From positions 858,501-922,500 of the forward strand of contig JAMWET010004974.1 in NCBI GenBank assembly GCA_024036415.1: a stretch of DNA of 64,000 nt, given 5' to 3'. Shown here piece after piece: positions 17,907 through 30,296 of this stretch. The stretch is from Prochilodus magdalenae. Taxonomy: Eukaryota; Chordata; Actinopteri; Characiformes; Prochilodontidae. The position numbers were made by a program, and so were the translations under genes. Position 1 is the stretch's first letter, and every line of letters starts with the position of its first letter. The notes under the pieces are model-generated. The model saw nothing but the letters and a program-made list of their open reading frames with translations. It made no database searches and was not told the DNA's origin.

Positions 17907-18145
17907 CGTCACTGTCCAAAGAAAAACAGGTATCTCCAAAATGGCAACTTTACAGGAGAGGCCAAAAACCTTATTTAACTTTAATAGAAGTCAATGGAAC
18001 CAGACATCTTTCCAAGCAGTTTTGGGCCATTTCTGTTGGTCCATTCATCATGAGCTTGTGTAGACAGCAGCTGATGTGTTTAAATGATGCATAAAAGTAA
18101 AAATGGACAAAAGTGGAGATACATGTTTTTCATTGGACAGCGACG
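17907..18145. mobile_element. 239-bp MITE with 32-bp terminal inverted repeats (copy 1)
   Basis: The left end begins CGTCACTGTCCAAAG and continues to TATCTCCA. The right end is its inverse complement over 32 bp with only three mismatches (ends TGGAGATAC...GGACAGCGACG). The interior holds GTTTTGGGCC and TTGGTCCATTCATCATGA, which recur in three other places here (25366-25585 in opposite orientation, 45571-45785, and a fragment near 22965-23060). It has no coding capacity, so it is a non-autonomous DNA transposon. I cannot assign a superfamily. Confidence 0.8.
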
Positions 18146-18194
18146 ACATACTAATATACTAGTATAAAAATGTAGTATAGTAATACATAATAAT

Positions 18195-18310
18195 GCACCA
18201 TGTCCTGAAATTAAAGTAAAATAAATTGCATAATATCACCTGGTTTACAGTATTGCAATGTAGAGTAATATAATGACTCGTAACCCCTGTATCATGATAC
18301 ATATCATGAT
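18195..18310. repeat. 116-bp dispersed repeat, copy A
   Basis: Copy A (18195-18310) and copy B (20220-20335) are direct repeats of equal length, about 2 kb apart. They differ at a handful of positions (for example AAAATAAATTGC versus AAAGTAAATTGC). Copy A ends in a perfect hairpin that extends to 18317. This looks like part of a wider interspersed element rather than a local duplication, but two copies alone cannot decide. Confidence 0.8.
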
Positions 18311-18317
18311 ACAGGGG
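18284..18317. repeat. perfect 16-bp-arm palindrome with 2-nt centre
   Basis: The left arm CCCCTGTATCATGATA and right arm TATCATGATACAGGGG are exact reverse complements, separated by CA. Each arm itself contains the internal palindrome TATCATGATA. In copy B (about 20310-20340) the right arm has decayed after ATCATGAT. Confidence 0.9.
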
Positions 18318-18992
18318 CTACATAGCCCTAATGAGAATTTTGGACTATGTCTATTGATTAATTTGTTAAAATGCCTTTATTTATTTTTATGCTACAAAAA
18401 CATTTACAATAATTATAATTTACAACATTTACATGTTACAATATCCTGCATCAAAAGAAAAGGCCATCTACTGCATAAGCAAACCTCTTTTAAGTAAACC
18501 CTATCTTCTGCTCAAGCCCAGCCCATCAACCTTGAATCACTAGCCAACACCAGCTTCCAGTCAGCCCTTGTGTATGTATATGCATGCATGTACTGAAGAG
18601 GGAGCTTCAGGTTAAAGGTCGAGGGGCCGGCGCGAAACGTTGAAGGACGCAGACGAGAGGCAGATACAGCAAACATTTTGGCAAGGCGAGCGGCACGGCG
18701 GCACGTGTTTGTGTTTGCCTCTCACTTAGCACGCCTGTTGCTACTCAAAGGGTGCCTTTGTGCATTCAGGCATGCTGAATCCATTTTTTAAAACAGTACC
18801 CTAACACAATCCATGCATCCATTCATCCATCATCTTTCCCTCTACCGCCCCCCCACCCTCCTCAGCCAGCAGCCACTTCCCACCTCTGGGCTGAGAAAAG
18901 GGGCAGGATGCCAGCGAGGGCCAAACGTGGTTGGACACCATCATTCATGTCTACTAACGGCTTCAGATGCATGCACCTCTTTGTGCGTGCTA

Positions 18993-19160
<168 letters not shown>

Positions 19161-20219
19161 TCATAGCCCGTTAGCCTTGGGCACAATGTCCCACATTCAC
19201 TGTGCGCAATGCATTTGCATTTTCTCCGCTGCTGATGATGATGATGACTGTGGGCTTTTTACTGCCATGGGAGTTAATACATTTGATACAAACAATAGAC
19301 AATAATGCTATCAAATGGGAAAAAAAACCCTGGTAAGATTTATTATACATTGTAGGACATGTCAGCAAGTTTTATTAGTATCGCTTTATTGAATGTAGCA
19401 GTACTTAACTTTAACAGTATAAGCAGTGTACTAATCTAAGGTACTGTTAGCAGTCGTGTATTATGCTAAAATAGTTTACTAGTTTATAGTTTAAAGTTAT
19501 AGTGTTCTTGTTTAGCATGGACGGACTCCTCCTAGTATTCTCATGCTTTTATAATGATATAAAATGTCTTGAAGGTGTTCAAAGTAATGCAAGTGCCATG
19601 CCAGTCCCATCATGCCTATGCTGTCCTCACATGACCTTTAAGTCAGCGAACAGACTTCAAACAGTTCAGTCATGCAGTATACCTCCACTGTAAATGATTC
19701 ATTAAATGAAACCTTTAAGTAACAATTACATCTGTATGAATCTGAGATGTAATCTGAAATTAGGAGGCCTGGACAGCAAGGTTGTCTTTCATAACTTACA
19801 CACTGTACTATTTAGACAGTGATAGGCAGCACAAATAGCTTATGATAAGATGTCACTCTCTGTTACCACAGCACAGGAAGCTCCCAGCGGCTTCAAAAGT
19901 AACAAACTCAGCAATGAGAGTAATCTGCAAAGTATGCTGTGAAGTCAGGCATGACACATTCTCAAAGCTGCAATCTGCTGCTGAGACAGGAAGAAGTGGG
20001 CGGAAAACGGGTGACTCAACGAAGCAGCCAGCTACACTCGGCTTTGTGTGCCTGCATCAGGATGCACGACCATCTCTATGTTTTCTTGATTGGGCTCTCT
20101 TCTTAATAGTTCTCTCATCTTTAGATTGAGTTTATGTAAGGAAATAACTGTCTCGCCATCCTGCTCTTTAATAAGTTACCTAAAGGTCTCCATTCTGAAA
20201 TCACTTCACTCCCGGCATT

Positions 20220-20335
20220 GCGCCATGTCCTGAAATTAAAGTAAAGTAAATTGCATAATATCACTTTGTTTACAGTATCGCAATGTAGAGTAATATACTG
20301 ACTCGTAACTCCTGTATCATGATACATATCATGAT
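20220..20335. repeat. 116-bp dispersed repeat, copy B
   Basis: Direct repeat of 18195-18310 with few substitutions; see copy A. The terminal hairpin is partly lost, with GGACCAC following where copy A has ACAGGGG. Confidence 0.8.
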
Positions 20336-20509
20336 GGACCACATTATTATTCTATTATTAATTATATATATATCAGTATTTAGCGTGTCTGTTTCTGAGG
20401 GGGAGATATTTGGCGTGTCTACTTCGGAAGAAATCTGGGGGGAGATATTTTTTCACACCGCCAAAGTTCATTTGTAGAAGTTGGTTCATTTTATGCATCA
20501 CAGGATCTG

Positions 20510-20800
20510 AGTAGGGGTCTGGAGGGTGGAGTTGTCAGTTCATTTTTAGAGAATGCCAGCAGGTTCTTTGATATTGGAAAGGTTCTTCTTTGAAGGTTTC
20601 TTGGCAGCTACACATCCTTTCAGTTCTTGTCTTCTTAAAGTAGAAGGAGGGACAGACCACATGGGCTTTTCGTTTTAGACCTGAATTGATAGGGAGCATG
20701 AGGGTCTCTCTCACACTCTCTCTCTTCTCTCTCTCTTCTTCTCTCTGAATCTGATAGGGTCTCTCGCTCTCTCTCTGTCTCTCTCTCTCTCTCTCTCTTA
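20510..20800. repeat. dispersed fish repeat, copy 2, with ~95-bp CT-rich tract
   Basis: It shares AGGTTTCTTGGCAGCTACAC, CATCCTTTCAGTTCTTG and a GTAGAAGGAGGGACAGAC stretch with copy 1 (9515-9760). It is followed by interrupted CT dinucleotides at about 20704-20799. The common downstream CT tract suggests the tract belongs to the element. Confidence 0.65.
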
Positions 20801-21372
20801 TTTGGTGGTGTACTCTGTCTTATATGGTTGTTAGGAGTCCTGTTTTCTCTGTAAACTTTTTTTTTTTTTGTTATTATTTATATATATGGGAAATGTTGCC
20901 CTCTTTAAGGGGCAAAACTACTCTGAATCTTTATCGCCTGCTACTGCTATAGTTTCACAAACCAGCAAATTACAACATACATACTGTGTGGTGTACATTC
21001 AGGTTTATAGAGTTTACATTTTGAAATGGTGAGTGGTACAGGAGCCAGCCCTAGCTGAAACACTGTTTAAGTGCTTTAATAAGGATATTATGTATAATAT
21101 GGTATTTATAATATCACACTGCTATATCATACCTGTCACTGTGTCTTTAGCATAGTTGTCATAGACGTGTTCTTCATCATGGCATGCAGAGCGGCTTTAA
21201 AGAGAGTCCTAAGTATTTTTAAACATCGCTGACTTTGCCTGTTTCAATAAAGCTGTTACTGTAAATCTCAGCCCTCTTGCTGTGTTCACGCTTGCTAAAG
21301 TCGTTCTCATTCTTTCTCCCTCAGGAATCTGTCCGTAAGCCCCCAGATGCGAGTTTGTGTCCAACAATCGAA

Positions 21373-21390
21373 CCCAACCCAGCCCCTCCC
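21373..21390 (-). other. compact G-quadruplex motif
   Basis: On the minus strand, the sense strand of runx2, the sequence is GGGAGGGGCTGGGTTGGG: four G-runs of at least three with loops of 1-3 bases. It lies in a broader C-rich (plus strand) patch, about 21371-21490, that produces a spurious proline-rich open frame. Confidence 0.6.
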
Positions 21391-22964
21391 AGTAACCAGA
21401 TCCCAAGCCCACACCGCAAGGCAGCCCGATGCCCAGCCACCAGCCCAACCCCTGCATCTGCCCTGCATCCAACAACTGCACAACCACCACCTAAAAATAT
21501 CAACCTACTCTCATAGCTTACCACACTGTCTTAGTCAATAGCCTCATGAGTTTGACAACGGTTTCCCAAGCGCTGCCCAAACATATCTAATATACATATG
21601 GACATGAGCGCATGTTGACTCAGTGGCATTATGAATTTAAATAGAAACCCTGTATTTGATTTATGTATCAACGCTGATATACTAGTACACCTATTATAAC
21701 TGGTTAGGTACATTGTGATATTGCTCTCGGCAATGATGAAAATAGGGGCTGCAATATGCGAATAAGCCTAGTAACAAATTACAGGCTTCTTGGTTGTTGT
21801 TATGTTACTCTGACTGCAGTGACCGCACACTCTTCATTTCACAGGACAGGTCTGAAAATCAAACATTTGTCCTTCATCCCACCTTTGGAAGATGAAAATG
21901 GTAATACTCCATTTTTTTTTTTTTTGTAAATCATCATTTTGTAAATAATGATACATAAAGTATGAGCAAAGGTCAAGTTGTGTCTTGCTCCAACAGAACA
22001 GGAACACGACGGCTTATAAGAAGAGCTAGTGTGCAGGCAAACCATGAGCTAAAAAAATTAATGTGCAGCCAGCAGTGAAGGTGGTGGGGTCCAGGAGGAG
22101 ACTGAAAGTCTGGCTTGAGAAAACAAAGAAAACGACATAAGAAAACTGCTAAAAGAAGCATATCAGAGGAAACGCTAAGCTTATGGATTACATATTTTTA
22201 TACTTCCAAATGCAACAAACTATCTTCTGTATCTACAGGGTCACTACCTAATGCTGTTCTGTATAGGCCTGCATTGTGTATAATGTTTCATACTGCTGAT
22301 TTACTGCAGGTTAATGACAACAATATGTGCTGGGGGTCCTTTCTGTTATTAAAACAAGATACTCCTGAACTAGTCTGACATGGCCACTGTACCTCGGACC
22401 ACCCTCAGACGTTCCAGATGGGTTTCTCTGGGTGTTTTGAATAATAAAGGCACTCATGTGATTCAATAAACATAAATATATCTAAAAGCCATATGCAGCA
22501 ATATAATCACAATATGCCTTTTCCTATATATATCACACAGCGCTGGCGAGGATTAACAGCTTACACGAGTTTACCAGAAGACCTGACTGCTGACTTTAAA
22601 GGGAAGTTTGAAAGGTTTTCAGTGTTTGGCAGGTAAATGGTGATTTAATGTAAAATGGTTTATTGTACAACTTCCCAACTGCAATTATTTAAGATGTCTG
22701 CAGTCAGTAGAATTGATGATCATCTTTTGCATATTAACGGCATCCAGGAAAAACGTCTATAAAGAGTTTACAGGAGGCGAAAAAAATCTTCTTTACTTTT
22801 CTTCACGTAAAGTTCCCCCTTTCCCCTTCTGAACATATGGTTACCTAACTTCCTGTACATCGGTATCCATTTCAGAGTGCGCCATACGATTAAAATCTGC
22901 TTACATCAGATATCTTTTATAATGTATCTCTATCACTTTCTATATGTCTTTCTCTCCAGGGCAA

Positions 22965-23270
22965 CAAAATTTATAAAACGTTGTTCACAAAACAGCACTT
23001 TTTGAGCATTTCTATTGGTCCGTTCATCATATAAAAAAAAACACAATTGTGAAAATGTGATGGAAAGCTTTTTGGCTCAAATTATGCAGGAAAACTAACA
23101 CAAGCAAAGATCCAATCACCAGGTGAGATACGTGCCACCATTTACTGTAACGACTTTCTATGGAGCAGTTTTTAGAGGTATTAACATGTTGAAGCGTCTG
23201 GTTTCCTATCACCACCACTGTGACCAATTCTGACTGGCTACGTTTATGGGGAACGCTGCATTTCTCATCA
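22965..23270. mobile_element. two MITE fragments
   Basis: 22965-23060 resembles the interior of the 17907-18145 element (CATTTCTATTGGTCCGTTCA, then ATCAT). 23140-23270 resembles the TTAA-ended family (GGTTTCCTATCACCACCACT, then GTGACCAATTCTG), which recurs near 51030 and inverted near 29950. Both lack intact termini. Confidence 0.55.
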
Positions 23271-24969
23271 AACTGCTCTACATGACTTGCTTCCTATCTT
23301 AACCATTTAAAGATAGTGACATTTCCATAAGTTGGCATTCCGCTTTAGTTCACTATCTGAAATGCTGGCGTGACAATCAGCTCTTTTGTCCCAATAACAC
23401 TGTGACATTCATCGCAACATCCTTAAGAAAAATCACACTGCAAAGGCTCACCTTTCATCTCACAGTCAAAAGGAAGCGTCTTTGAGTCCTAAGGGCCCAC
23501 AATAGTGTCCTTAATCACAAGTCAAACACATTAAGTGTTGGCTCACGGTAAGCTGCGGCTTATGACAGCCTGAAGGGTAAGGCTGTAAGGCTGCCGCATT
23601 AGGTGCTCATCCTCTAATTTGTTGATTTTGGGCATTCATATCTATTTGGAATCTATTTGGTTGCATGCGGGATCGCTTTCCATATTTAATTTCCTTATGC
23701 TCTGCTATCTCCTCTGCGACTTCCTCCTGCAGATCTCATGTCAGAGATAGAGAAACCCTAGCCAAGCGAGGTGTGGGTCTCTATGCGGGCCAAGGCCCTC
23801 TTCTCTGTGACAGCTGTGAGGAGATAACACGCACACACTGTCTCTCTCGCAGACTCGCGAGGGGTGTGTGTGTGTGTGTGTGTGTCGGGATGTGCGATGG
23901 ACAAAGAATGTGCTGAGCCTAGCGGTTGGACGCAAGTCAGACGTCTGTCAATGCTGCCTGAGCAAACAGCGTTTGCATGACCATGTCCATTCTGACAGAT
24001 GACTGATGTGTTTGCCCTGTTTCCACAGAGAGAAAGCTTACATATTTACTGCCACATAATTATACGTCCTCCTTTACCTCTCCGCCTGAGCTTTTGTGGA
24101 GCCTTTAATTGAACATTTATCAACACATTTCAGTGTGTACGCTTCCAAGAGGCCCTTCTGGGGATCCCTAACTGAACACCTGAGAGCTTAACTCCAAGGG
24201 CCTGTGAAGATTAGGAAAGGCAAGTCTAGACTGCATTCCCTTAGTCTAGGCTGCCTCCAGCATCAGGCTGCCTGGTCCTCTGATCCATCTGCCTGTCCTG
24301 TCTTCTTCAAAGGCCTGCTCTCTGAACGGGGTCTTCCCACAGGATCACAAGGGCTGGCTTTTCCTTTTTTCATGTTGAGTAATTGCTCCCATATCAAAAG
24401 CAGTATTCATCTACACACGACCAGTCTGAGAGCATTTAAAGCCTACGGTGCGTTCGCATAGAACATCTTGGTGCATAAAGCACACAGTCACCTTAGCGCA
24501 GACTGTAGGGACGTACAGTGCGCGACTGTGTTTGTAACTTGCCATCGCAATTAATCATCGCAAAAATCACAAGAGCTGACTTCAAAGGCAGCAATATTCA
24601 AACACACCCACTGCTTTCTTGTCCCTCAGCCTGCAAGCACTCAAATTACTCTCTGTGATATGTAACGTAACCATCCCTCAAATAACCTGTTTACACGTTC
24701 TTTCAACTGATACAGCTTCAGAAGAACATTTGAAACAATCGTGGACTGCAGTATTTGCGTGGATCGTAGTCATGAATTCAAGTCATAAACTGTTTACAGA
24801 CCTACCCTGGCTATCCGTGGTAAAAGTGCGGTTTAGTATCTGCATGGATAATCTACCGCACGCAGACGTTTTACTACTACGCCCTATTTCTTGCCTTGTA
24901 AACATGAGTTGCTATATGTGGTTTTGCTGCGTCATGTGATACAGTGAGAGAAAACATGGCTCACGGTTA

Positions 24970-25188
<219 letters not shown>

Positions 25189-25249
25189 TTACAACAGAAT
25201 CAGAGCCAGCTTTTACAGCCAGCTGAAGTTCCTTCAGGATCAATAGAGA

Positions 25250-25250
<1 letters not shown>

Positions 25251-25324
<74 letters not shown>
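25251..25324. repeat. TATC tetranucleotide microsatellite, ~18 copies
   Basis: An uninterrupted TATC array of about 74 bp, directly upstream of a MITE copy. Its purity suggests a polymorphic locus. Confidence 0.97.
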
Positions 25325-25325
<1 letters not shown>

Positions 25326-25365
25326 GTAGACATAGGTCAAACAAATGAACTGTAATGCTTTATGG

Positions 25366-25585
25366 CATTGCTGTCCAAAGAAAAACAAGTATCTCCATTT
25401 TTGTTTATTTGTACTTTTATCTATTATTTGAAAACAGCAGCTACAGTTTACATTGTGTGAAAATGTCCTGATTAATGGACCAAGAGAACCAGCCCAAAAC
25501 TGTTTGTAAACTACATTACGATTATTGCGAAATAGTCCAAAAATTTGTCATTTTGGAGATACTTGTTATCTTGTTATAAGTTGAC
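25366..25585. mobile_element. MITE of the 17907-18145 family, inverted (copy 2)
   Basis: The left end CTGTCCAAAGAAAAACAAGT matches the family terminus. The interior, in reverse complement, contains CAGTTTTGGGCTGG and TTGGTCCATTAATCAGG, so the body is inverted relative to copy 1. The right end TTGGAGATACTTGTTATCTT is degraded. Confidence 0.7.
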
Positions 25586-27184
25586 GATATAAAATGCTTA
25601 TTATACACAAATGTATAAATATAAATATAAATTTATTATAAATTTAAACAGTACATACATTTAAATAGTACATACTGTATATACACTATATATAAATACA
25701 TAGATGAGATATAGACATAGATATAGATATAAATATAGATAGACACGTACTGTATATATGTATGTATACTATATATGATTATGTATAAATATGTGTATAT
25801 GTCAAAAAATATATATTGTTATAATAATAAATGATGTACTAATATAACATGCATTTCTAAACTTGAAAATGATGGTACATGTAGAACACTGACCAACTGC
25901 ATGCTTTATAATAAAGAGAACTTTCTATTACACAGAATGCACCATATTAAATAACTGACTAACTGATCGGATGTCTGGAAAAATAAACATGGTGACATGC
26001 CGTGTACCATCAAGTACAGCAAGGAATATTGTATTACTGCCATAGTGGCCATTCCCTATATATCCATATATACATGTTTTGTTTTTTTTTTTACTTTTTT
26101 TTTATTAAAATAAAAGGAAATAAGACAGAAAACATATAGAAATATAAGAATACAGAGTAAATTATAATAAAGTACTGCAGTGATCTGACTTTAGGAAACT
26201 GAGGAGCTTACTTTTAATAAATTGTAAGAAAAGATGCTGAATCGCATCATCAGTCCATTAGAACATTAGAAAACCTCAGAATGACTATTTAAATAAGAAC
26301 AGAGTCTCTGATACGCTGGAATACAGAGACTCTACACACAAACCACAACTAATTCCCCATGGCCGCTACAGTACATACCTGAGTGGTTTAAACATGTAAC
26401 AGTTAAGATTAAATTAAGATAGACATTCAACATTCAAATAAAAAGGGATTTAAATTGATCAAGTAACATGAAATACTGTGTTTATAAAGTATCGACTGTT
26501 TAAAAAGGGGTATTAAAATAAAGTAAAAAATTAAATTCTGCCTAAAATCTGACAGACTAGCAGACGGAATACAAATATGAAGGAAATAAAAGAGGCTACA
26601 TGATATTATTCCACAGATCATAAAAAACAGTTTATCTCAGTGCTCTGGGCTGGACCACTGAGACACCAAGTCCACAAGCAGGCCTGTGGTTGAGAAGGTT
26701 TCTAGCGGAGAGATGTCTGATTCCAGACTCGGTTGGAAATGAACTTTCCATTGCTGTAGTTTACTGTTCCAGGATGGAGCTGGCAGTAAAATCCCCAGAG
26801 CTAAAATCTCTCTTACAGTGTTCATTTGTGCCCAGATCTGCGTAAATGTCCACTGCTGGTGTGAATTCAGCACAGGGGACTTTCCTGAGAGCTACACGTT
26901 TCTCTGGGCTTTCTGAAGAACTGATCAGTTTCCGTTAGGGCACTTTTCTCAGAGCTTTAGCCGCCAGTGTGGCCAGACACATGAAGCTATTTTCTTAATT
27001 CTTACGCTCCGGCATAAAACAAGCCCTGTTTGCTCTAATGCACATCAGGTCACCTCAGGCACGCAACACTTCTAAAGAGCTAACCAGCAACCGTGTGTAT
27101 ACATTTCCTCCTACCTGCACGAGGCTCCAAAAGCAGTCTGATTAATAAGCGATAAACAAAGATCATTTATGTCATTCAACATTA

Positions 27185-28265
<1,081 letters not shown>

Positions 28266-28659
28266 AGAAGCGGACGATTATTATGCTGATGAGTCGCGAG
28301 CACGTGGTGCGCAGGAGCGGACACTTCACTAGATCCAAATAAGTCACATCATCACTGACTCATATTCTGTACTTTGGGAGTCTGAGCAGACCTGAACAGG
28401 CAAACCTCAGATCTGAACGCACAGACTCTTCAGTAGGACAGTAACTGCTCAAATCAAGCACGTTCCTATCAGCTGAACTCCAGGACCAAGGACTACACAT
28501 TACAGCCACGTAAAGCATTATAAAGTTGGGACTGAGGTTCACTTAGCAGGCACCTAATAGCACACCTTCAGAAATGTGCTTTCATCTAAACGTAGGGCAT
28601 ACAATATGTAACCAATTACTTAATAAAGATATTTCTTCAGAGGTTCATTAGCAAAGAAT

Positions 28660-28880
28660 AATGATTCTGTATAGCACCGAAAAGAGTTCTTTTATGGTTA
28701 TGATGCCAAACTTGTAAAAATAGAATAACTTTTTGGTGCTATATAGAACCATCTAAAACACATTTCCCATCAACCTGAAAAAGCTATTCACGATGCAAAG
28801 AGCCGTTTAATCACGAACAGGGTTCTTGGAGTGTTCATGCTTCTATAAAGAGCTAAGGAACCCATGTAGGACCATCTTTT
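28660..28880. mobile_element. foldback-type repeat with GTGCTATATAGAACC motif
   Basis: GGTGCTATATAGAACCATCT near 28735 and the inversely arranged TTCTGTATAGCACC near 28664 are typical of a short interspersed foldback element common in teleosts. Ends were not resolved. A shorter piece with TTTAAAGAACC and GGTTCTTTAA occurs near 43800-43840. Confidence 0.5.
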
Positions 28881-28968
28881 TAAACAGCAGCATATTTATA
28901 CATGTCTTTTAAACAGTGAAGAGACAAAAAAAAAAAAAGCTTTCTGTTTTTGTTGGGGGCCTAGTAGT

Positions 28969-29050
28969 AATATAATATAATATAATATAATATAATATAA
29001 TATAATATAATATAATATAATATAATATAATATAATATAATATAATATTA
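28969..29050. repeat. TATAA pentanucleotide array, ~16 copies
   Basis: About 80 bp of uninterrupted TATAA units, between the diverging runx2 P2 and supt3h promoters. Confidence 0.97.
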
Positions 29051-29329
29051 TAAACAGCAATGATAATTTTTAGCATTATCATCATCATCATAATAATACA
29101 ATTAAGAAAAACAACATCACGAAGATTTTTTTTATTGACACGAAATAATACGAGTAACGTGTTCTATCTCAAATTACAAATGTGCTTTTCTGTTTGTATC
29201 GTGTTAGTAAGCAGACAAAAAAGTCCAGTTCTACATCCACTAAATATATACCCCATATCCTGTTCAGGTGCCAACAAATTGTTTCACTTCATCTGTCGAG
29301 CAGAAGATAGGTGAAATGGAAAAAGGGAC

Positions 29330-29479
29330 TTTGGGTGGCGCTGTTGAACGTGTGATTTCGTCTTTTATTGTGCGACTCGACACTGCTGGGAACTACAGTC
29401 TCTCGCTATAGACTTGTGGATCACCCCGAACTACATTACCCATAAGTCAGCGCAGCGACCCGGCGTGACGGCAAAAGTA
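29330..29479 (+). promoter_or_regulatory. supt3h: supt3h promoter with ZNF143/Staf-like elements
   Basis: ACTACATTACCCATAA at 29430-29445 and, about 38 bp upstream, AACTACAGTCTC (whose complement contains TAGTTCCCAGCAGTG) resemble the ZNF143/Staf element ACTACAATTCCCAGCATGC. That element is typical of TATA-less housekeeping promoters. CpGs cluster from 29449 to 29510 (GCGCAGCGACCCGGCGTGACG). The position, orientation and downstream splice donor fit the supt3h start. The transcription start site itself is inferred. Confidence 0.6.
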
Positions 29480-29579
29480 ATCACCCGTTCAGCGCAGTAA
29501 CGTTAGCGTTTGTTTGAGGAGCCGAGTGTGTTGAGGGTAGATGCGGAGGGAATTCAGTGTTCAGTATTAACACACAGAG
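29480..29579 (+). other. supt3h: supt3h non-coding first exon (5' UTR, start approximate)
   Basis: The exon ends CACACAGAG before donor GTAAATG at 29580. The next supt3h exon begins exactly at its ATG after an AG acceptor at 35407-35408, so an upstream non-coding exon is required. This is the best candidate: it follows a CpG-rich, ZNF143-like promoter and occupies the expected position between the two runx2 promoters. Splicing would place GAG immediately before ATG, a favourable purine at -3. The exon also carries a 9-codon upstream ORF (29541-29570). The 5' end is a guess. Confidence 0.55.
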
Positions 29580-29814
29580 GTAAATGCATTCTTCCCATTC
29601 AGTGTGTGGTAAAGCTGAACTCTACAGCTCCGTTACTGCGTGCTGAACAGCCTCATAACGTTAACGGGCTGTTTTAAACTTCCTGCTTTAAGGCTTCACA
29701 AACGTGTATCAGCAGTGCAGTAACTCAGTGTTCATAATTCTTCCAGTGTTTTAGTCACATAACCGGACAAAAGTTTAACTATTATCGCTGAGCATGTTTG
29801 ACTGTGCTCTTTGC

Positions 29815-30296
29815 TTAAAGGGGAGTTTCACCACTTTGTCACAATTCCTGAAAAACTCAGTCTTTGAGATGTAAACAGAGGTATTCAGTGTGGTTTGTTG
29901 TGAAGTGTGTAGTTTTTAGAGAAAGTTCTAGATTATGAATTCTGCACAGTGGCAGTGATGGGAACCAGGGCTCCTCATGTCTACAAGCCATTTTATTTAT
30001 TATTCAAAACCACCAGTACACCTACACCGTCTAATACATATTTAGATGTGATGTTTATGATGGTAAAATAGCGAAAGATCTGAGGGAGTGGGACTGCTTT
30101 GTCTGGGATGCATCACTCCAACATAAATGGATTAACAAGATGATTAACAATAACTTACTGTGAGCCTTCATAGACGTTCTAAGCATTAGATGCCTGGTTC
30201 CCATCACCTTCACTGGGAACAGTTCTGAATTATTTTGTTTTTATGTTAACATTTTAATAATGTAGAAATGTAAACATAGATGGAGTTCCCCTTTAA
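29815..30296. mobile_element. 482-bp MITE with TTAA ends (copy 1)
   Basis: The element begins TTAAAGGGGAGTTTC and ends GGAGTTCCCCTTTAA, giving inverted termini flanked by TTAA. TTAA target duplications are characteristic of piggyBac-like and Kolobok elements. The interior contains GTGATGGGAACCAGG and CCATCACCTTCACTGGGAAC, themselves partly inverted. It has no coding capacity. A second, longer copy lies at 50252-51156. Confidence 0.7.

Larger units (their letters stand above)
28266..29329. other. spacer between runx2 P2 and the supt3h promoter
   Basis: About 1.1 kb separates the two diverging promoters. It holds the foldback repeat (28660-28880), an A-run (about 28925-28938), the TATAA array (28969-29050) and AT-rich DNA. 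No conserved coding sequence was seen. Confidence 0.7.
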
